A stretch of 11,934 nt of DNA from Methanobacteriota archaeon (GCA_002725275.1 PBOE01000029.1:27676-39609); one strand, 5' to 3'. Positions 1 through 6,326 are shown, numbered from the stretch's first letter. A program made the numbers and translations. Notes: generated by a model from the sequence alone, not told the origin.

Positions 1-311
1 AGGATGGACGCCGTAGTGGGGTTCACGGTGTCGTTGTTGGAGGAGCCGGTGCCTGAGACCAGCGTGTCGGAAAAAGCGTCATCGGTGTGCAGTGTTGCAC
101 GGGTGAGGGCAGGAATGTCGCGCTGTTGGTTAGCGAAGTATGCGACAATGAGCATCACGGCTCCGACGATGAGCGCTGCGCCTTCCTCGATTGAAAAACC
201 GGGGCTGCCCAGAAACTCACCCACGAGGTTGATGGCCGTGAACAACACCGCCACGGCCGCCGTCAGCGTCGCTGCGGCTGCAAGACGAGGTGCTCGAGGG
301 TCGTGGACCAC
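1..311 (-). CDS. Small two-helix membrane protein, unknown function (partial, 3' end outside window)
   Basis: The minus-strand frame is open from a GTG at 309-311 to the left edge, giving 103 visible residues. An in-frame TGA lies four codons upstream, so GTG is the first usable start. Two hydrophobic segments are clear, about residues 11-34 (Ala-rich, ending LFTAINLVGEFLG) and 43-60 (ALIVGAVMLIVAYFA). They are followed by a polar tail rich in Ser, Thr and Asn. I do not recognise the family. It starts 37 bases after the folD stop on the same strand, so it is probably the last gene of the folD transcript. No good Shine-Dalgarno is seen, and a 6-bp inverted repeat abuts the start. Moderate confidence that it is a real gene, because the membrane-protein composition is coherent and the frame is uninterrupted. 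The plus-strand alternative over the same bases reads as low-complexity Ser/Ala/Arg. Confidence 0.6.
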   Translation of the reverse strand, partial: MVHDPRAPRLAAAATLTAAVAVLFTAINLVGEFLGSPGFSIEEGAALIVGAVMLIVAYFANQQRDIPALTRATLHTDDAFSDTLVSGTGSSNNDTVNPTTASI

Positions 312-331
312 GGGCGTTGCTCAACCGCCCG
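311..331. repeat. Inverted repeat (6-bp stem, 9-base loop) between folD and the downstream gene
   Basis: CGGGCG and CGCCCG flank a 9-base loop in the gap after folD. On the minus-strand transcript the hairpin would sit immediately before, and include the first base of, the GTG start of the next gene. It could hinder initiation or act as a folD 3' end structure. No T-run follows on the minus strand, so it is not a standard terminator. Function is a guess. Confidence 0.4.
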
Positions 332-348
332 TTTCTTAGCCCTTCTCG

Positions 349-1269
349 TCAGCGGTCAAGGACAGACTCGGCCGCTTTGACGGTGTTTTCCATGAGCATG
401 GCGATCGTCATCGGCCCAACACCACCAGGAACCGGCGAAAGCCACGAAGCAACCTCGGCCACCTTGGGGTCCACGTCGCCTGCAAGGCGCCAGCCCCGCT
501 CCGTGGTTCCGTCTTGGACGCGGTTGATGCCCACGTCGACCACGACGGCGCCGGGCTTTACCCACGTCGCTTTGACCATCTCGGGGCGTCCCACGGCCGC
601 CACGACGATGTCGGCTTCTCGGCACACTTCGGCCGCGTTTTCGGTACGGGAATGAACCACCGTTACCGTAGCGTCGGCGCCCTTGGCGGCCAGAAGCAAG
701 GCGGCGGGCATGCCCACGATTCGAGATCGTCCGAGCACCGCCGCCTTCATGCCCTCCAATTCAATGCCAGCCCAGCGGAGCATGCGCATGACGCCACTGG
801 GCGTGCACGGGAGCATGCCGTTCGTTCTTCCCTGGACGAGCCGACCGAGGTTCTCAGGGTGAAACCCGTCAACGTCTTTGTTGGGATGAATCAGATCCGT
901 CAGTGCCGTTTCGTCCATGTGGTCAGGAAGCGGCGATTGCACGAGGATGCCGTGGACGTCCGTGCGGTCGTTCAGCGTGTGAATGTGTTCTCTGAGGACC
1001 GCCTCTGTCTCATCGGCAGCGAGGGCGATGTGGGTCGAACGGATGCCAAGGCGTTCGCAGGTTTTGATTTTTGAATTGACGTAGACGTGTGATGCGGGGT
1101 CATCGCCGACAATGATAACGGCAAGATGCGGCTCTATGCCTTGTTTTTTCACGGTGTCGATTCGTTCAACGAGGTTCATCTCGACCTCGGCCGCACAGGC
1201 TTTGCCGTCCAAACGTTGTGCTGCCACAGCCGGTCCACCCGGCGGCTCGCCTTGAGCGTTCCGTGGCAC
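349..1269 (-). CDS. folD: Bifunctional methylenetetrahydrofolate dehydrogenase / methenyltetrahydrofolate cyclohydrolase
   Basis: FolD oxidises 5,10-methylene-THF to methenyl-THF with NADP+ and hydrolyses that to 10-formyl-THF in the cytosol, feeding purine and one-carbon metabolism. From the first GTG the protein has 306 residues. The N-terminal catalytic domain shows the Tyr63-x3-Lys67 motif in HVYVNSKIKTC, Gln111 in VQSPLP and Asp134 in KDVDGFHP. These correspond to the catalytic Tyr, Lys, Gln and Asp of bacterial FolD. The Rossmann half has GRSRIVGMP, and the C-terminus has PVPGGVGPMT. The first 14 residues are extra relative to most FolDs; a second GTG at residue 15 gives the usual MAAQRLDGK-like beginning and may be the true start (1227). 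The first GTG is only 6 bases after the stop of the upstream DUF2892 gene, implying cotranscription. All key residues are present, so both activities are expected. Confidence 0.96.
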   Translation of the reverse strand: MPRNAQGEPPGGPAVAAQRLDGKACAAEVEMNLVERIDTVKKQGIEPHLAVIIVGDDPASHVYVNSKIKTCERLGIRSTHIALAADETEAVLREHIHTLNDRTDVHGILVQSPLPDHMDETALTDLIHPNKDVDGFHPENLGRLVQGRTNGMLPCTPSGVMRMLRWAGIELEGMKAAVLGRSRIVGMPAALLLAAKGADATVTVVHSRTENAAEVCREADIVVAAVGRPEMVKATWVKPGAVVVDVGINRVQDGTTERGWRLAGDVDPKVAEVASWLSPVPGGVGPMTIAMLMENTVKAAESVLDR

Positions 1270-1275
1270 GCAAGG

Positions 1276-1506
1276 TCACAGCGGCGTCTTGAAGCCAAGG
1301 GCGCGAACGATGCACCAGCCTGCTCGTGCCTCAAAGATGGCGAAGGCGCCACCAAAGATTCCACCGGCAACGCCGTACCAGCCCATGCTGACCGTCAGCA
1401 CATCGGTGGCCAGCAAACCGGCGAGAATCAGTGAACCGAAGATGGCAGCAAGGCCACCCAAGAAACGGGCGGCTTTCCCACGAGCATCGAGGTTGCACTC
1501 GAACAT
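1276..1506 (-). CDS. YgaP-like (DUF2892-type) small membrane protein
   Basis: A 76-residue protein begins MFECNLDARGKAARFLGG, has two hydrophobic helices (about 16-34 and 40-59), and ends GWCIVRALGFKTPL. The layout of a Cys/Asn start, an Arg-rich turn, two helices and a C-terminal Cys-x4-LG matches the transmembrane YgaP/DUF2892 family, whose function is poorly known. In bacteria the domain can be fused to rhodanese, but there is no rhodanese here. The frame stays open further upstream, but that extension runs through the tRNA-Thr gene, so ATG at 1506 is the real start. A TATA-like TTCAAATAC lies 29 to 21 bases upstream of the ATG, suggesting a leaderless transcript of its own. It is followed 6 bases later by folD. 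Family assignment is from pattern recognition only. Confidence 0.75.
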   Translation of the reverse strand: MFECNLDARGKAARFLGGLAAIFGSLILAGLLATDVLTVSMGWYGVAGGIFGGAFAIFEARAGWCIVRALGFKTPL

Positions 1507-1526
1507 GGTGTGAGGTCCCCCTTGGA

Positions 1527-1535
1527 GTATTTGAA
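1527..1535 (-). promoter_or_regulatory. TATA-like box for the DUF2892 gene
   Basis: TTCAAATAC lies at -29 to -21 from the ATG at 1506, in the 50-base gap after the tRNA. The spacing fits an archaeal TATA box driving a leaderless mRNA. It resembles boxes at the same distance before four other genes in this window. Confidence 0.4.
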
Positions 1536-1556
1536 TCGGTGTTTGGTTTGGTGAGG

Positions 1557-1629
1557 AGCCAACGGAGGGACTCGAACCCCCGACCGTCTGATTACAAATC
1601 AGACGCACTACCAGCTGTGCTACGTTGGC
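1557..1629 (-). tRNA. trnT-UGU: tRNA-Thr (anticodon UGU)
   Basis: A complete cloverleaf can be folded on the minus strand. The acceptor GCCAACG pairs perfectly with CGTTGGC, and the D stem is GCAC/GTGC with GG in the loop. The anticodon stem TCTGA/TCAGA encloses the loop TTTGTAA, giving anticodon UGU, which reads ACA. The variable region is 5 bases. The T arm is GGGGG, TTCGAGT, CCCTC with one G-U pair. The discriminator base is U, as is common for archaeal tRNA-Thr. There is no intron and CCA is not encoded, so it must be added after transcription. It lies 50 bases upstream of the DUF2892 gene on the same strand. Confidence 0.97.
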
Positions 1630-1638
1630 CTTGAGGTT

Positions 1639-1654
1639 GGGGTGCGTTCACCCC
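1639..1654. repeat. Perfect inverted repeat in the divergent gap between tRNA-Thr and the aminotransferase
   Basis: GGGGTG-CGTT-CACCCC forms a 6-bp stem with a 4-base loop, 10 bases upstream of the mature tRNA 5' end. It lies between two divergent transcription units and downstream of the likely tRNA TATA region (about 1655-1663, TTTCATCAA on the minus strand). It could be an operator or a leader hairpin removed by RNase P. Nothing else in the gap 1630-1748 reads as a gene. Confidence 0.35.
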
Positions 1655-1694
1655 TTGATGAAACACACGGCAGGAGACGACCTGACGGTTGGAC

Positions 1695-1703
1695 GGTCAA
1701 AGC
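1695..1703 (+). promoter_or_regulatory. Possible TATA-like box for the aminotransferase transcript
   Basis: GGTCAAAGC resembles the TTCAAAGC box before pheS. With the usual spacing, transcription would start near 1724. That leaves a leader of about 25 bases which contains the GAGGAGG ribosome binding site of the 1749 start. Confidence 0.3.
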
Positions 1704-1736
1704 AAAAAGTGAACGGGCCTTGGCGGGGCCATGGAC

Positions 1737-1743
1737 GAGGAGG
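1737..1743 (+). promoter_or_regulatory. Strong Shine-Dalgarno deciding the aminotransferase start
   Basis: GAGGAGG lies 5 bases before the ATG at 1749. It argues for that start rather than the ATG at 1731, which would put the site inside the coding region as Asp-Glu-Glu-Ala codons. Confidence 0.65.
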
Positions 1744-1748
1744 CGACC

Positions 1749-3026
1749 ATGCAGTTTCTCGCCAGTCACGGCCAAGGAAAGACGGGAAACGACACCATCT
1801 TCGGTTGGTTCGCTCGATACCAAGCCGCCGCGGCCGCGGGTGCAGATGCTGTCAACGGGACCGTGGGTGCCCTGCTCAACGACGACGGCACCCTGGCCAT
1901 CAACACGGTAGTGGATCAAGCCATTCGACAAGCACCTGCGGCAGAGTTTGCGGCCTATGCTCCGCTCAAAGGCCTCCCTTCGTTCTTGGACCTCGCCATC
2001 ACCCTTGCGCTTGGTGAACACCGGTCCGTCCTCGAAGAACTTGGGCTCCACGCCGGCGCCACCGCCGCGCCGGGCGGTTCAGGGGCCCTCTACTTGGCAG
2101 CCGCCAACTTTGCTGAACGCGGAGAAACCGTCCTCCTCAGGGACCGCCACTGGGGCCCTTACGGCGGGTTTCTTCAGGGCTGCGGCCTTGGCGTGACCAC
2201 CTACCCATTGCTGCCAGACCAACCCAGCAGCGACACGCCGCTGTTGGATTTGGAGGGGTTTGAACAGCGACTCGAAGCCATGGTCAACGAACAAAGCACG
2301 GTCATGACCTGGCTCAACGACCCGGCTCACAACCCCACCGGACTCAGCCTGCCTCCTGAGAGTCGGTATGCCATGCTGAACGCCTTCATGGAAAGCGCCA
2401 CTCGAAACGAACACACGGGGCACACGCTGCTCATTGACGCCGCTTACCACCTCTATGCCGACGAACCACACGGTTGGGCGGAGACGGTTGCAGAGGCGCT
2501 GAACTCGGGTCTGCCTTGGCCGGAAAACTTGCTGATTTGTTTTGCCATTTCGCTCTCCAAATCTCACACCATTTACGGCTTGCGAACGGGTGCTTTGGTC
2601 TGGATTCATCCGGAGGAGGCCAACGTTCAGCGGCTCCAAGACGTGATGGGTGTCACCGGACGGCAAACATGGTCCGCCGCTCCGCGCATCGCTCAACATG
2701 TGCTCAGTGAGTTGCACGCATCCTCCGCTGGTGGTGAGGCCTGGTCGACCGAGCGTGATCGTTTGGCAGCCTTGCTCACCGCACGTCGGGCGACCTTCAT
2801 TCAAGCCTGTGAGCGACTTGGGGTCTCGGTAAATCCGAGCCATGACGGCTTTTTTGCATGGTACGAATGCGATGATTCAACGGCCATTGCAGAAGCCTGT
2901 GCGGACCAGCACGTGTACCTCGTTCCGTTGACCGGTGGTGTGCGCATCGGTCTTTGTGCGGTCCCCGAACGTCAGGTCGAACGCGTGGCCCAAGCCCTCG
3001 CTCACGCTGTGGGGGCAAGCCGATGA
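1749..3026 (+). CDS. Class I PLP-dependent aminotransferase (aspartate/aromatic type)
   Basis: A 425-residue fold-type I PLP enzyme that should transfer an amino group between an amino acid and a 2-oxo acid in the cytosol. Numbering from the upstream ATG at 1731 (add 6), visible landmarks are GGSGALY at 115-121 (phosphate-binding turn), NDPAHNPTG with the cofactor Asn201, and LLIDAAYHLY with Asp236 (pyridine N) and Tyr239. SLSKSHTIYGLRTG carries the Schiff-base Lys277 and the phosphate-binding Arg285. Near the C-terminus VRIGLCAVP holds Arg405, the likely substrate carboxylate ligand. The K-x5-YxxR spacing resembles AspC/TyrB enzymes more than AlaT or HisC types. Substrate cannot be told; aspartate or an aromatic amino acid is the best guess. 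The start at 1749 is preferred over 1731 because of GAGGAGG 5 bases upstream. The stop overlaps the next gene's start as ATGA. Confidence 0.93.
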   Translation: MQFLASHGQGKTGNDTIFGWFARYQAAAAAGADAVNGTVGALLNDDGTLAINTVVDQAIRQAPAAEFAAYAPLKGLPSFLDLAITLALGEHRSVLEELGLHAGATAAPGGSGALYLAAANFAERGETVLLRDRHWGPYGGFLQGCGLGVTTYPLLPDQPSSDTPLLDLEGFEQRLEAMVNEQSTVMTWLNDPAHNPTGLSLPPESRYAMLNAFMESATRNEHTGHTLLIDAAYHLYADEPHGWAETVAEALNSGLPWPENLLICFAISLSKSHTIYGLRTGALVWIHPEEANVQRLQDVMGVTGRQTWSAAPRIAQHVLSELHASSAGGEAWSTERDRLAALLTARRATFIQACERLGVSVNPSHDGFFAWYECDDSTAIAEACADQHVYLVPLTGGVRIGLCAVPERQVERVAQALAHAVGASR

Positions 3027-3400
3027 CGCGTCTCAGTCGGGAGAATTTTCTGATCACGGGTTTCGTTTGCATTTTGTTTGGCGGTTCGATGAGCGTGGCC
3101 GGACTGGGGCCGATGGCGATGACCGTCGGTTTGTTCGGTGTGGTTTTTTTTCTCGTCGGGATGAGTTTAGGGCGGCGAACAGGGTTGTCCCCCGAGGCCA
3201 TCGCCAACTGGCAGCCGGACGGTCAAACCCTTCCAGAGGCGGGCCGATTCATGTTCCGCGTTGACGTGACGCTGGACGACCCCGTGCGCACCTCGGTGTT
3301 ATGCGGTCCTTGCGGGCACGTGCAGGTGAACGAGGGCCCTCGTCCTTCTTCGTTTACCTGCCCATCTTGCGGCCTTGTCCTGTGGGACGAAGAGGAATGA
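3023..3400 (+). CDS. Membrane protein with C-terminal zinc ribbon, unknown function
   Basis: A 125-residue protein with two hydrophobic helices, about 8-29 (FLITGFVCILFGGSMSV) and 31-49. A linker follows, then a C-terminal zinc ribbon with Cys94-x2-Cys97 and Cys113-x2-Cys116, spaced 15 residues apart, in LCGPCGH and TCPSCGL. The tail WDEEE is acidic. No known family is recognised. Membrane anchor plus zinc ribbon is a common layout among small archaeal proteins of unknown role. The ATG overlaps the aminotransferase stop (ATGA), so translation is probably coupled and both are on one transcript. The T8 run at about 3144-3151 is within codons for Val-Phe-Phe and is not a terminator. Real gene with good confidence, function unknown. 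Confidence 0.85.
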   Translation: MTRLSRENFLITGFVCILFGGSMSVAGLGPMAMTVGLFGVVFFLVGMSLGRRTGLSPEAIANWQPDGQTLPEAGRFMFRVDVTLDDPVRTSVLCGPCGHVQVNEGPRPSSFTCPSCGLVLWDEEE

Positions 3401-3432
3401 ACGGGCCACACAGCTCTTGATTCAACGGTGAT

Positions 3433-3441
3433 TTCAAAGCA
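3433..3441 (+). promoter_or_regulatory. TATA-like box for pheS
   Basis: TTCAAAGCA lies at -29 to -21 from the pheS ATG, in the 61-base gap after the zinc-ribbon gene. A GGGAGG Shine-Dalgarno also lies close to the ATG (3453-3458), so both leaderless and ribosome-binding-site initiation are possible. Confidence 0.4.
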
Positions 3442-3461
3442 AGCGTATCGTTGGGAGGTTC

Positions 3462-4949
3462 ATGGATGCCCCCAACCTGCTGAACCCCGAGCGGCGCATG
3501 TTGCGGGCCATGCAGTTGAGCGACGCCGCCCGTACGTGGGACCTTGAAAGCGTTCTGGCGGCGTGCGATTGGACCGACCAAGCGGTGGCCGTCGGGGCGG
3601 GTCATGGTCTTCAAAACCACGGGCTTGTGGAGGTCGAGGAGACCACGCTGAGCGAGGTTCGATTGGACGTTGCGGGTGAGCAAGCGGTTCAGGACGGCTT
3701 GCTGGAAGCCCGTCTCTGGTCGTGGATGCAGACGACCGATGAAGCCACCATGCAGGCTCTTCAACAGCGGTTTGAACGCCATGAAGCCGGACCAGGGGTC
3801 GGCTTGCTCAAGCAACTCGGTGTGGCCATTGAAGGTGGACAACTTGTTGCTCAAGACCCCGAAACGATGACGGCGGTGATCGAACAGCGAACGGCCTTCC
3901 TCCACTCGCTTCCGTTGGATTCATCGGACGCCGATGAGGCGATGTTGAAGCATTTTTCATCCCGAAAGAACCTCGTTCAAACCGTTGAGCGAACGGAACG
4001 ACGATGGCGATTGACGAGCGCCGGTGAGAGCGTTTCAGCCGACGACCTCCAAGAGACGATGGTGATCACCGACTTGACGCCCGAATTGCTCCAGAGCGAG
4101 GAGTGGAAAACCGCCGAATTCCGGGCGTTCGATGTCGCTCTTGAAGCGTCCACACCACGGACAGGGCGCAGCCACCCCATGCAGGCCCTCATCGAGCGCA
4201 TCCGTGCGATTTTCCTCGAAATGGGCTTCTCAGAACTGGTTGACGATTACGTTCAATCAGCTGGTTGGAACATGGACGCACTGTTCATTCCCCAAGACCA
4301 TCCTGCTCGAGAGATGCAGGACACGTTTTACCTGGACAGTCCTGCGTCCATCGACCTTGACGATGAGGTGATGAACGCGTGGAAAGCCATTCACGAACAC
4401 GGCGGTGAAACGGGCTCAACCGGTTGGGGCGGTTCCTACTCCACTGAGGTGTCCAAGCGTCCGTTGTTGCGAACCCACACCACGGTGAACACCATCCAAT
4501 ACCTTGCCAAGCACCCCCAGGACGCCTGTCGAGTCTTTTCGGTGGACCGTGTCTTCCGAAAGGAGGCCATCGACCGAACGCACCTTCCTGAATTCCACCA
4601 AATCGAGGGCATCATCATGGAGGAGGGAGCCAACCTCCAAATGCTCGTGACGACGCTCAAAACCTTCTACGCCAAGATGGGCTACCCGGAAGTCCGGGTG
4701 CGTCCGGCTTACTTTCCCTACACCGAACCCAGCCTGGAAATCGAGGTCAAGTGGCGTGGAAAATGGTTGGAACTCGGCGGTGCCGGTATCTTCCGCCCCG
4801 AAGTGACCGAACCGCTCGGCATCACGTCACCCGTTCTCGCGTGGGGGATGGGCTTGGAACGGTTGGCCATGCTGGTGTTGGGTCTTGATGACATTCGTCA
4901 GCTCTACATTTCAGATCTCGAGTGGTTGCGAAATCAACCCATCCTGTGA
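3462..4949 (+). CDS. pheS: Phenylalanine--tRNA ligase alpha subunit (archaeal type)
   Basis: The catalytic subunit of heterotetrameric PheRS, which charges tRNA-Phe with phenylalanine using ATP. At 495 residues it has the archaeal/eukaryotic length. The N-terminal 200 or so residues are helical and winged-helix-like. The class II core starts near 235 (SHPMQALIERIRAIF, motif 1 region). It continues with MQDTFYL at 285-291, LLRTHTT at 335-341, motif 2 RVFRKEAIDRTHLPEFHQIEG at 363-383, YFPYTEPSLE at 417-426, ELGGAGIFRPEV at 437-448, and motif 3 GMGLERLAMLVLG at 462-474 with the ATP-binding Arg. The start is supported by GGGAGG just upstream and by agreement with the family N-terminus. pheT, often next to pheS in archaea, is not in this window. 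The next gene is UPF0145, so the beta subunit must be encoded elsewhere. Confidence 0.98.
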   Translation: MDAPNLLNPERRMLRAMQLSDAARTWDLESVLAACDWTDQAVAVGAGHGLQNHGLVEVEETTLSEVRLDVAGEQAVQDGLLEARLWSWMQTTDEATMQALQQRFERHEAGPGVGLLKQLGVAIEGGQLVAQDPETMTAVIEQRTAFLHSLPLDSSDADEAMLKHFSSRKNLVQTVERTERRWRLTSAGESVSADDLQETMVITDLTPELLQSEEWKTAEFRAFDVALEASTPRTGRSHPMQALIERIRAIFLEMGFSELVDDYVQSAGWNMDALFIPQDHPAREMQDTFYLDSPASIDLDDEVMNAWKAIHEHGGETGSTGWGGSYSTEVSKRPLLRTHTTVNTIQYLAKHPQDACRVFSVDRVFRKEAIDRTHLPEFHQIEGIIMEEGANLQMLVTTLKTFYAKMGYPEVRVRPAYFPYTEPSLEIEVKWRGKWLELGGAGIFRPEVTEPLGITSPVLAWGMGLERLAMLVLGLDDIRQLYISDLEWLRNQPIL

Positions 4950-5014
4950 GGGGTTGGCGTGCCCCGTTGGGCCACGTTCTCCATGCATCGAGTCGTGTCG
5001 GTGTCGGGGCGAAG

Positions 5015-5023
5015 TTCTTAGAC
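5015..5023 (+). promoter_or_regulatory. TATA-like box for the first UPF0145 gene
   Basis: TTCTTAGAC lies at -29 to -21 from the ATG at 5044, in the 94-base gap after pheS. It supports 5044 over the later ATG at 5074 as a leaderless start. The match to a TATA box is weak taken alone. Confidence 0.3.
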
Positions 5024-5043
5024 AGCGGACGCTTGGTAGAACC

Positions 5044-5382
5044 ATGCAACCCGGCACGACCATTTCCCTTCACATGTCCAACGTTGAGACCATCCCCGGC
5101 AAAACCATCACGGCTTCCTTGGGCTTAGTGACCGGTTCCACCGTTCGTGCAAAGCACATTGGAAAGGACATCTTTGCGGGCCTCAAGAACATCGTGGGTG
5201 GCGAATTGAAGGCCTACACGGAACTGTTGAATGAATCTCGGAACGAAGCCATTCAGCGCATGATGATGCAAGCCCACAGCATGGGCGCCAACGGTGTGGT
5301 GAACGTGCGGTTTGCCACCTCCAACGTTGCTGCAGGTGCTTCGGAGTTGTTTTGCTACGGAACCGCCGTCGTTGTTGAGTGA
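5044..5382 (+). CDS. UPF0145 (YbjQ) family protein
   Basis: A 112-residue soluble protein covering the whole YbjQ/UPF0145 domain. Family signatures are VETIPGKTI (14-22), LGLVTGSTVRAKHIGKDI (26-43), LKNIVGGELKAYTELL (47-62), EAIQRM, GANGVVNVRFATS (81-93) and a final CYGTAVVVE. The family forms small oligomers of unproven biochemical role. The frame stays open into the pheS 3' end, but that part has no family similarity. Two starts are possible: 5044 (MQPGTT) or 5074 (MSNVET, which matches the usual length). 5044 is chosen because a TATA-like box sits 29 bases upstream. A second, diverged copy of the domain follows after 10 bases, so this is a tandem paralogue pair. Confidence 0.93.
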   Translation: MQPGTTISLHMSNVETIPGKTITASLGLVTGSTVRAKHIGKDIFAGLKNIVGGELKAYTELLNESRNEAIQRMMMQAHSMGANGVVNVRFATSNVAAGASELFCYGTAVVVE

Positions 5383-5384
5383 GG

Positions 5385-5391
5385 TTTTTTT
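5385..5391 (+). terminator. T7 run between the two UPF0145 genes
   Basis: Seven consecutive T bases lie between the first UPF0145 stop and the ATG of the second gene. Poly-T tracts can terminate archaeal transcription without a hairpin. Here the tract also sits inside the ribosome-binding spacer of the next gene (GAGG, 8 bases before ATG), so it may give partial termination and lower expression of the second copy. This is inference. Confidence 0.3.
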
Positions 5392-5392
5392 C

Positions 5393-5890
5393 ATGGCAGA
5401 AGGCCTTGGCACTATGATTTGGTTGGTGCTCGTGATCGGCGGCAGCGTTGGCTTCCCGCTCACGTCGTGGGCATTGGGACGATGGTATCAGGGTCGACTG
5501 ATGACAGCGCTTGCGGCCAATGAAAAAAATCACGGCACCATCCTGCAGAGCGATCGATTCCACTCCACCACGGCCACCATGGACAACATGAGCGCCACGT
5601 CGGCCACCCTGCTTCACGTGAGCATCTGCGTCGGACCGTCCATCGGTCAGATGTTTTTCATGTGGTTCAAGAGCTTGGTCGGCGGCCGGCTTCAATCCTA
5701 CGATGCCGTCTTGGATTTCGGCCGACGGGAAGTTCTGCTCCGCTTGAAGCAACAGGCGGACAGCCTTGGTTGCACCTCCATGCAAAACATTCGATTGGAA
5801 ACCTCCGTGGTTTCTTTCGCCAAGAACAGCAATGAAAGTCGTCGCTCATCGGTGGAATTCCTTGCGTTTGCGACGGGCATCCGTCAGTGA
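5393..5890 (+). CDS. Membrane-anchored, diverged UPF0145-like protein
   Basis: A 165-residue protein with one N-terminal transmembrane helix (about 8-27, MIWLVLVIGGSVGFPLTSWA). A basic stretch and a C-terminal domain that follows the UPF0145 pattern come next. GPSIGQMFFMWFKSLVGGRL (81-100) lines up with GKDIFAGLKNIVGGEL of the neighbour. YDAVLDFGRREVLLRLKQQA lines up with its YTELLNESRNEAIQRMMMQA, and LGCTSMQNIRLETS with MGANGVVNVRFATS. The neighbour's LGLVTGSTVRAKH strand is much altered (STTATMDNMSATSA region). It probably arose by duplication, gaining an anchor so that the domain is held at the membrane. ATG at 5393 follows GAGG by 8 bases and the upstream stop by 10. Its stop lies 7 bases from the convergent gene's stop. 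Confidence 0.82.
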   Translation: MAEGLGTMIWLVLVIGGSVGFPLTSWALGRWYQGRLMTALAANEKNHGTILQSDRFHSTTATMDNMSATSATLLHVSICVGPSIGQMFFMWFKSLVGGRLQSYDAVLDFGRREVLLRLKQQADSLGCTSMQNIRLETSVVSFAKNSNESRRSSVEFLAFATGIRQ

Positions 5891-5897
5891 GGGAACA

Positions 5898-6326
5898 TCA
5901 TTCCCACTCGTCTTGAAACCGACGCTGACGGTCTTTTGCAACCTCGTCGACGTGCTCCTCGTCGGGTTGATGGTCCTCAGGGTCGATGTTCAGCGTGGCG
6001 TCCTCGAGGCCAAACATGCGGCCAAATCGTTCCTGCATAAACCGTCGAATGTCATCGGCATCGGCTCCTTCAAATCGCATGTGGAATCGGCGCTCTTGCT
6101 CGCGGCGTCCACGCCCTCGATGCCGCTGTCGCCAGTACGTTCGGAACACGCTGAAGCAGAACTTCTGATCGTTGTCCAGTTGGAATTCTTCGGGCCAGTC
6201 CATGCTTGACACTTCGTGGACGAAATGATTGAGCCCTTCAACGAAGGCTTGCATGTCCTCGAGCGACATGTTTTCTTCAACGTTCTCCCCTCGGTCGTCC
6301 TTGCGTTCTTCGTTGTCGTCGCTCAT
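5898..6326 (-). CDS. Charged protein of unknown function
   Basis: 142 residues, not recognised. The N-terminus (1-25) is highly acidic and probably disordered. The middle (26-62) looks helical with aromatic positions (FVEGLNHFVHEV, MDWPEEFQL). A strongly basic patch, RQRHRGRGRREQERR, lies at 66-80. It is followed by a second helical part (DDIRRFMQERFGRMFG) and an acidic tail ending FQDEWE. The mix of an Arg-rich patch between acidic ends could suit nucleic-acid or protein binding, but nothing identifies it. ATG at 6326 has a TATA-like TTGATAAAC at -29 to -21, fitting a leaderless mRNA, and no Shine-Dalgarno. It is monocistronic, divergent from ribK and convergent with the UPF0145-like gene. 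The promoter signal and ordered composition support a real gene. Confidence 0.75.
   Translation of the reverse strand: MSDDNEERKDDRGENVEENMSLEDMQAFVEGLNHFVHEVSSMDWPEEFQLDNDQKFCFSVFRTYWRQRHRGRGRREQERRFHMRFEGADADDIRRFMQERFGRMFGLEDATLNIDPEDHQPDEEHVDEVAKDRQRRFQDEWE

Noticed and set aside
514..1074. Plus-strand open frame of 186 codons within folD
   Set aside because: Antisense to a clearly conserved gene; the product is His/Arg/Gly-rich with no domain, as expected for a shadow frame in GC-rich DNA.
1507..1608. N-terminal extension of the DUF2892 protein frame (34 extra residues)
   Set aside because: The extension is translated from the tRNA-Thr gene and its 3' flank, and the family N-terminus begins at the ATG at 1506.
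1826..1842. GC palindrome-rich stretch (GCCGCCGCGGCCGCGG) considered as a regulatory site
   Set aside because: It encodes the Ala run of the aminotransferase N-terminal helix; codon composition explains it.
2079..2843. Minus-strand open frame of 254 codons inside the aminotransferase gene
   Set aside because: Antisense shadow; the plus-strand frame shows all PLP aminotransferase motifs, and this one has no recognisable pattern.
3144..3151. T8 run as a transcription terminator
   Set aside because: It lies inside the membrane helix of the zinc-ribbon protein and encodes Val-Phe-Phe; coding use is the simpler explanation.
4885..5043. Upstream extension of the first UPF0145 frame into pheS
   Set aside because: The added residues are out of frame with pheS, Cys/Arg-rich, and not part of the UPF0145 domain.
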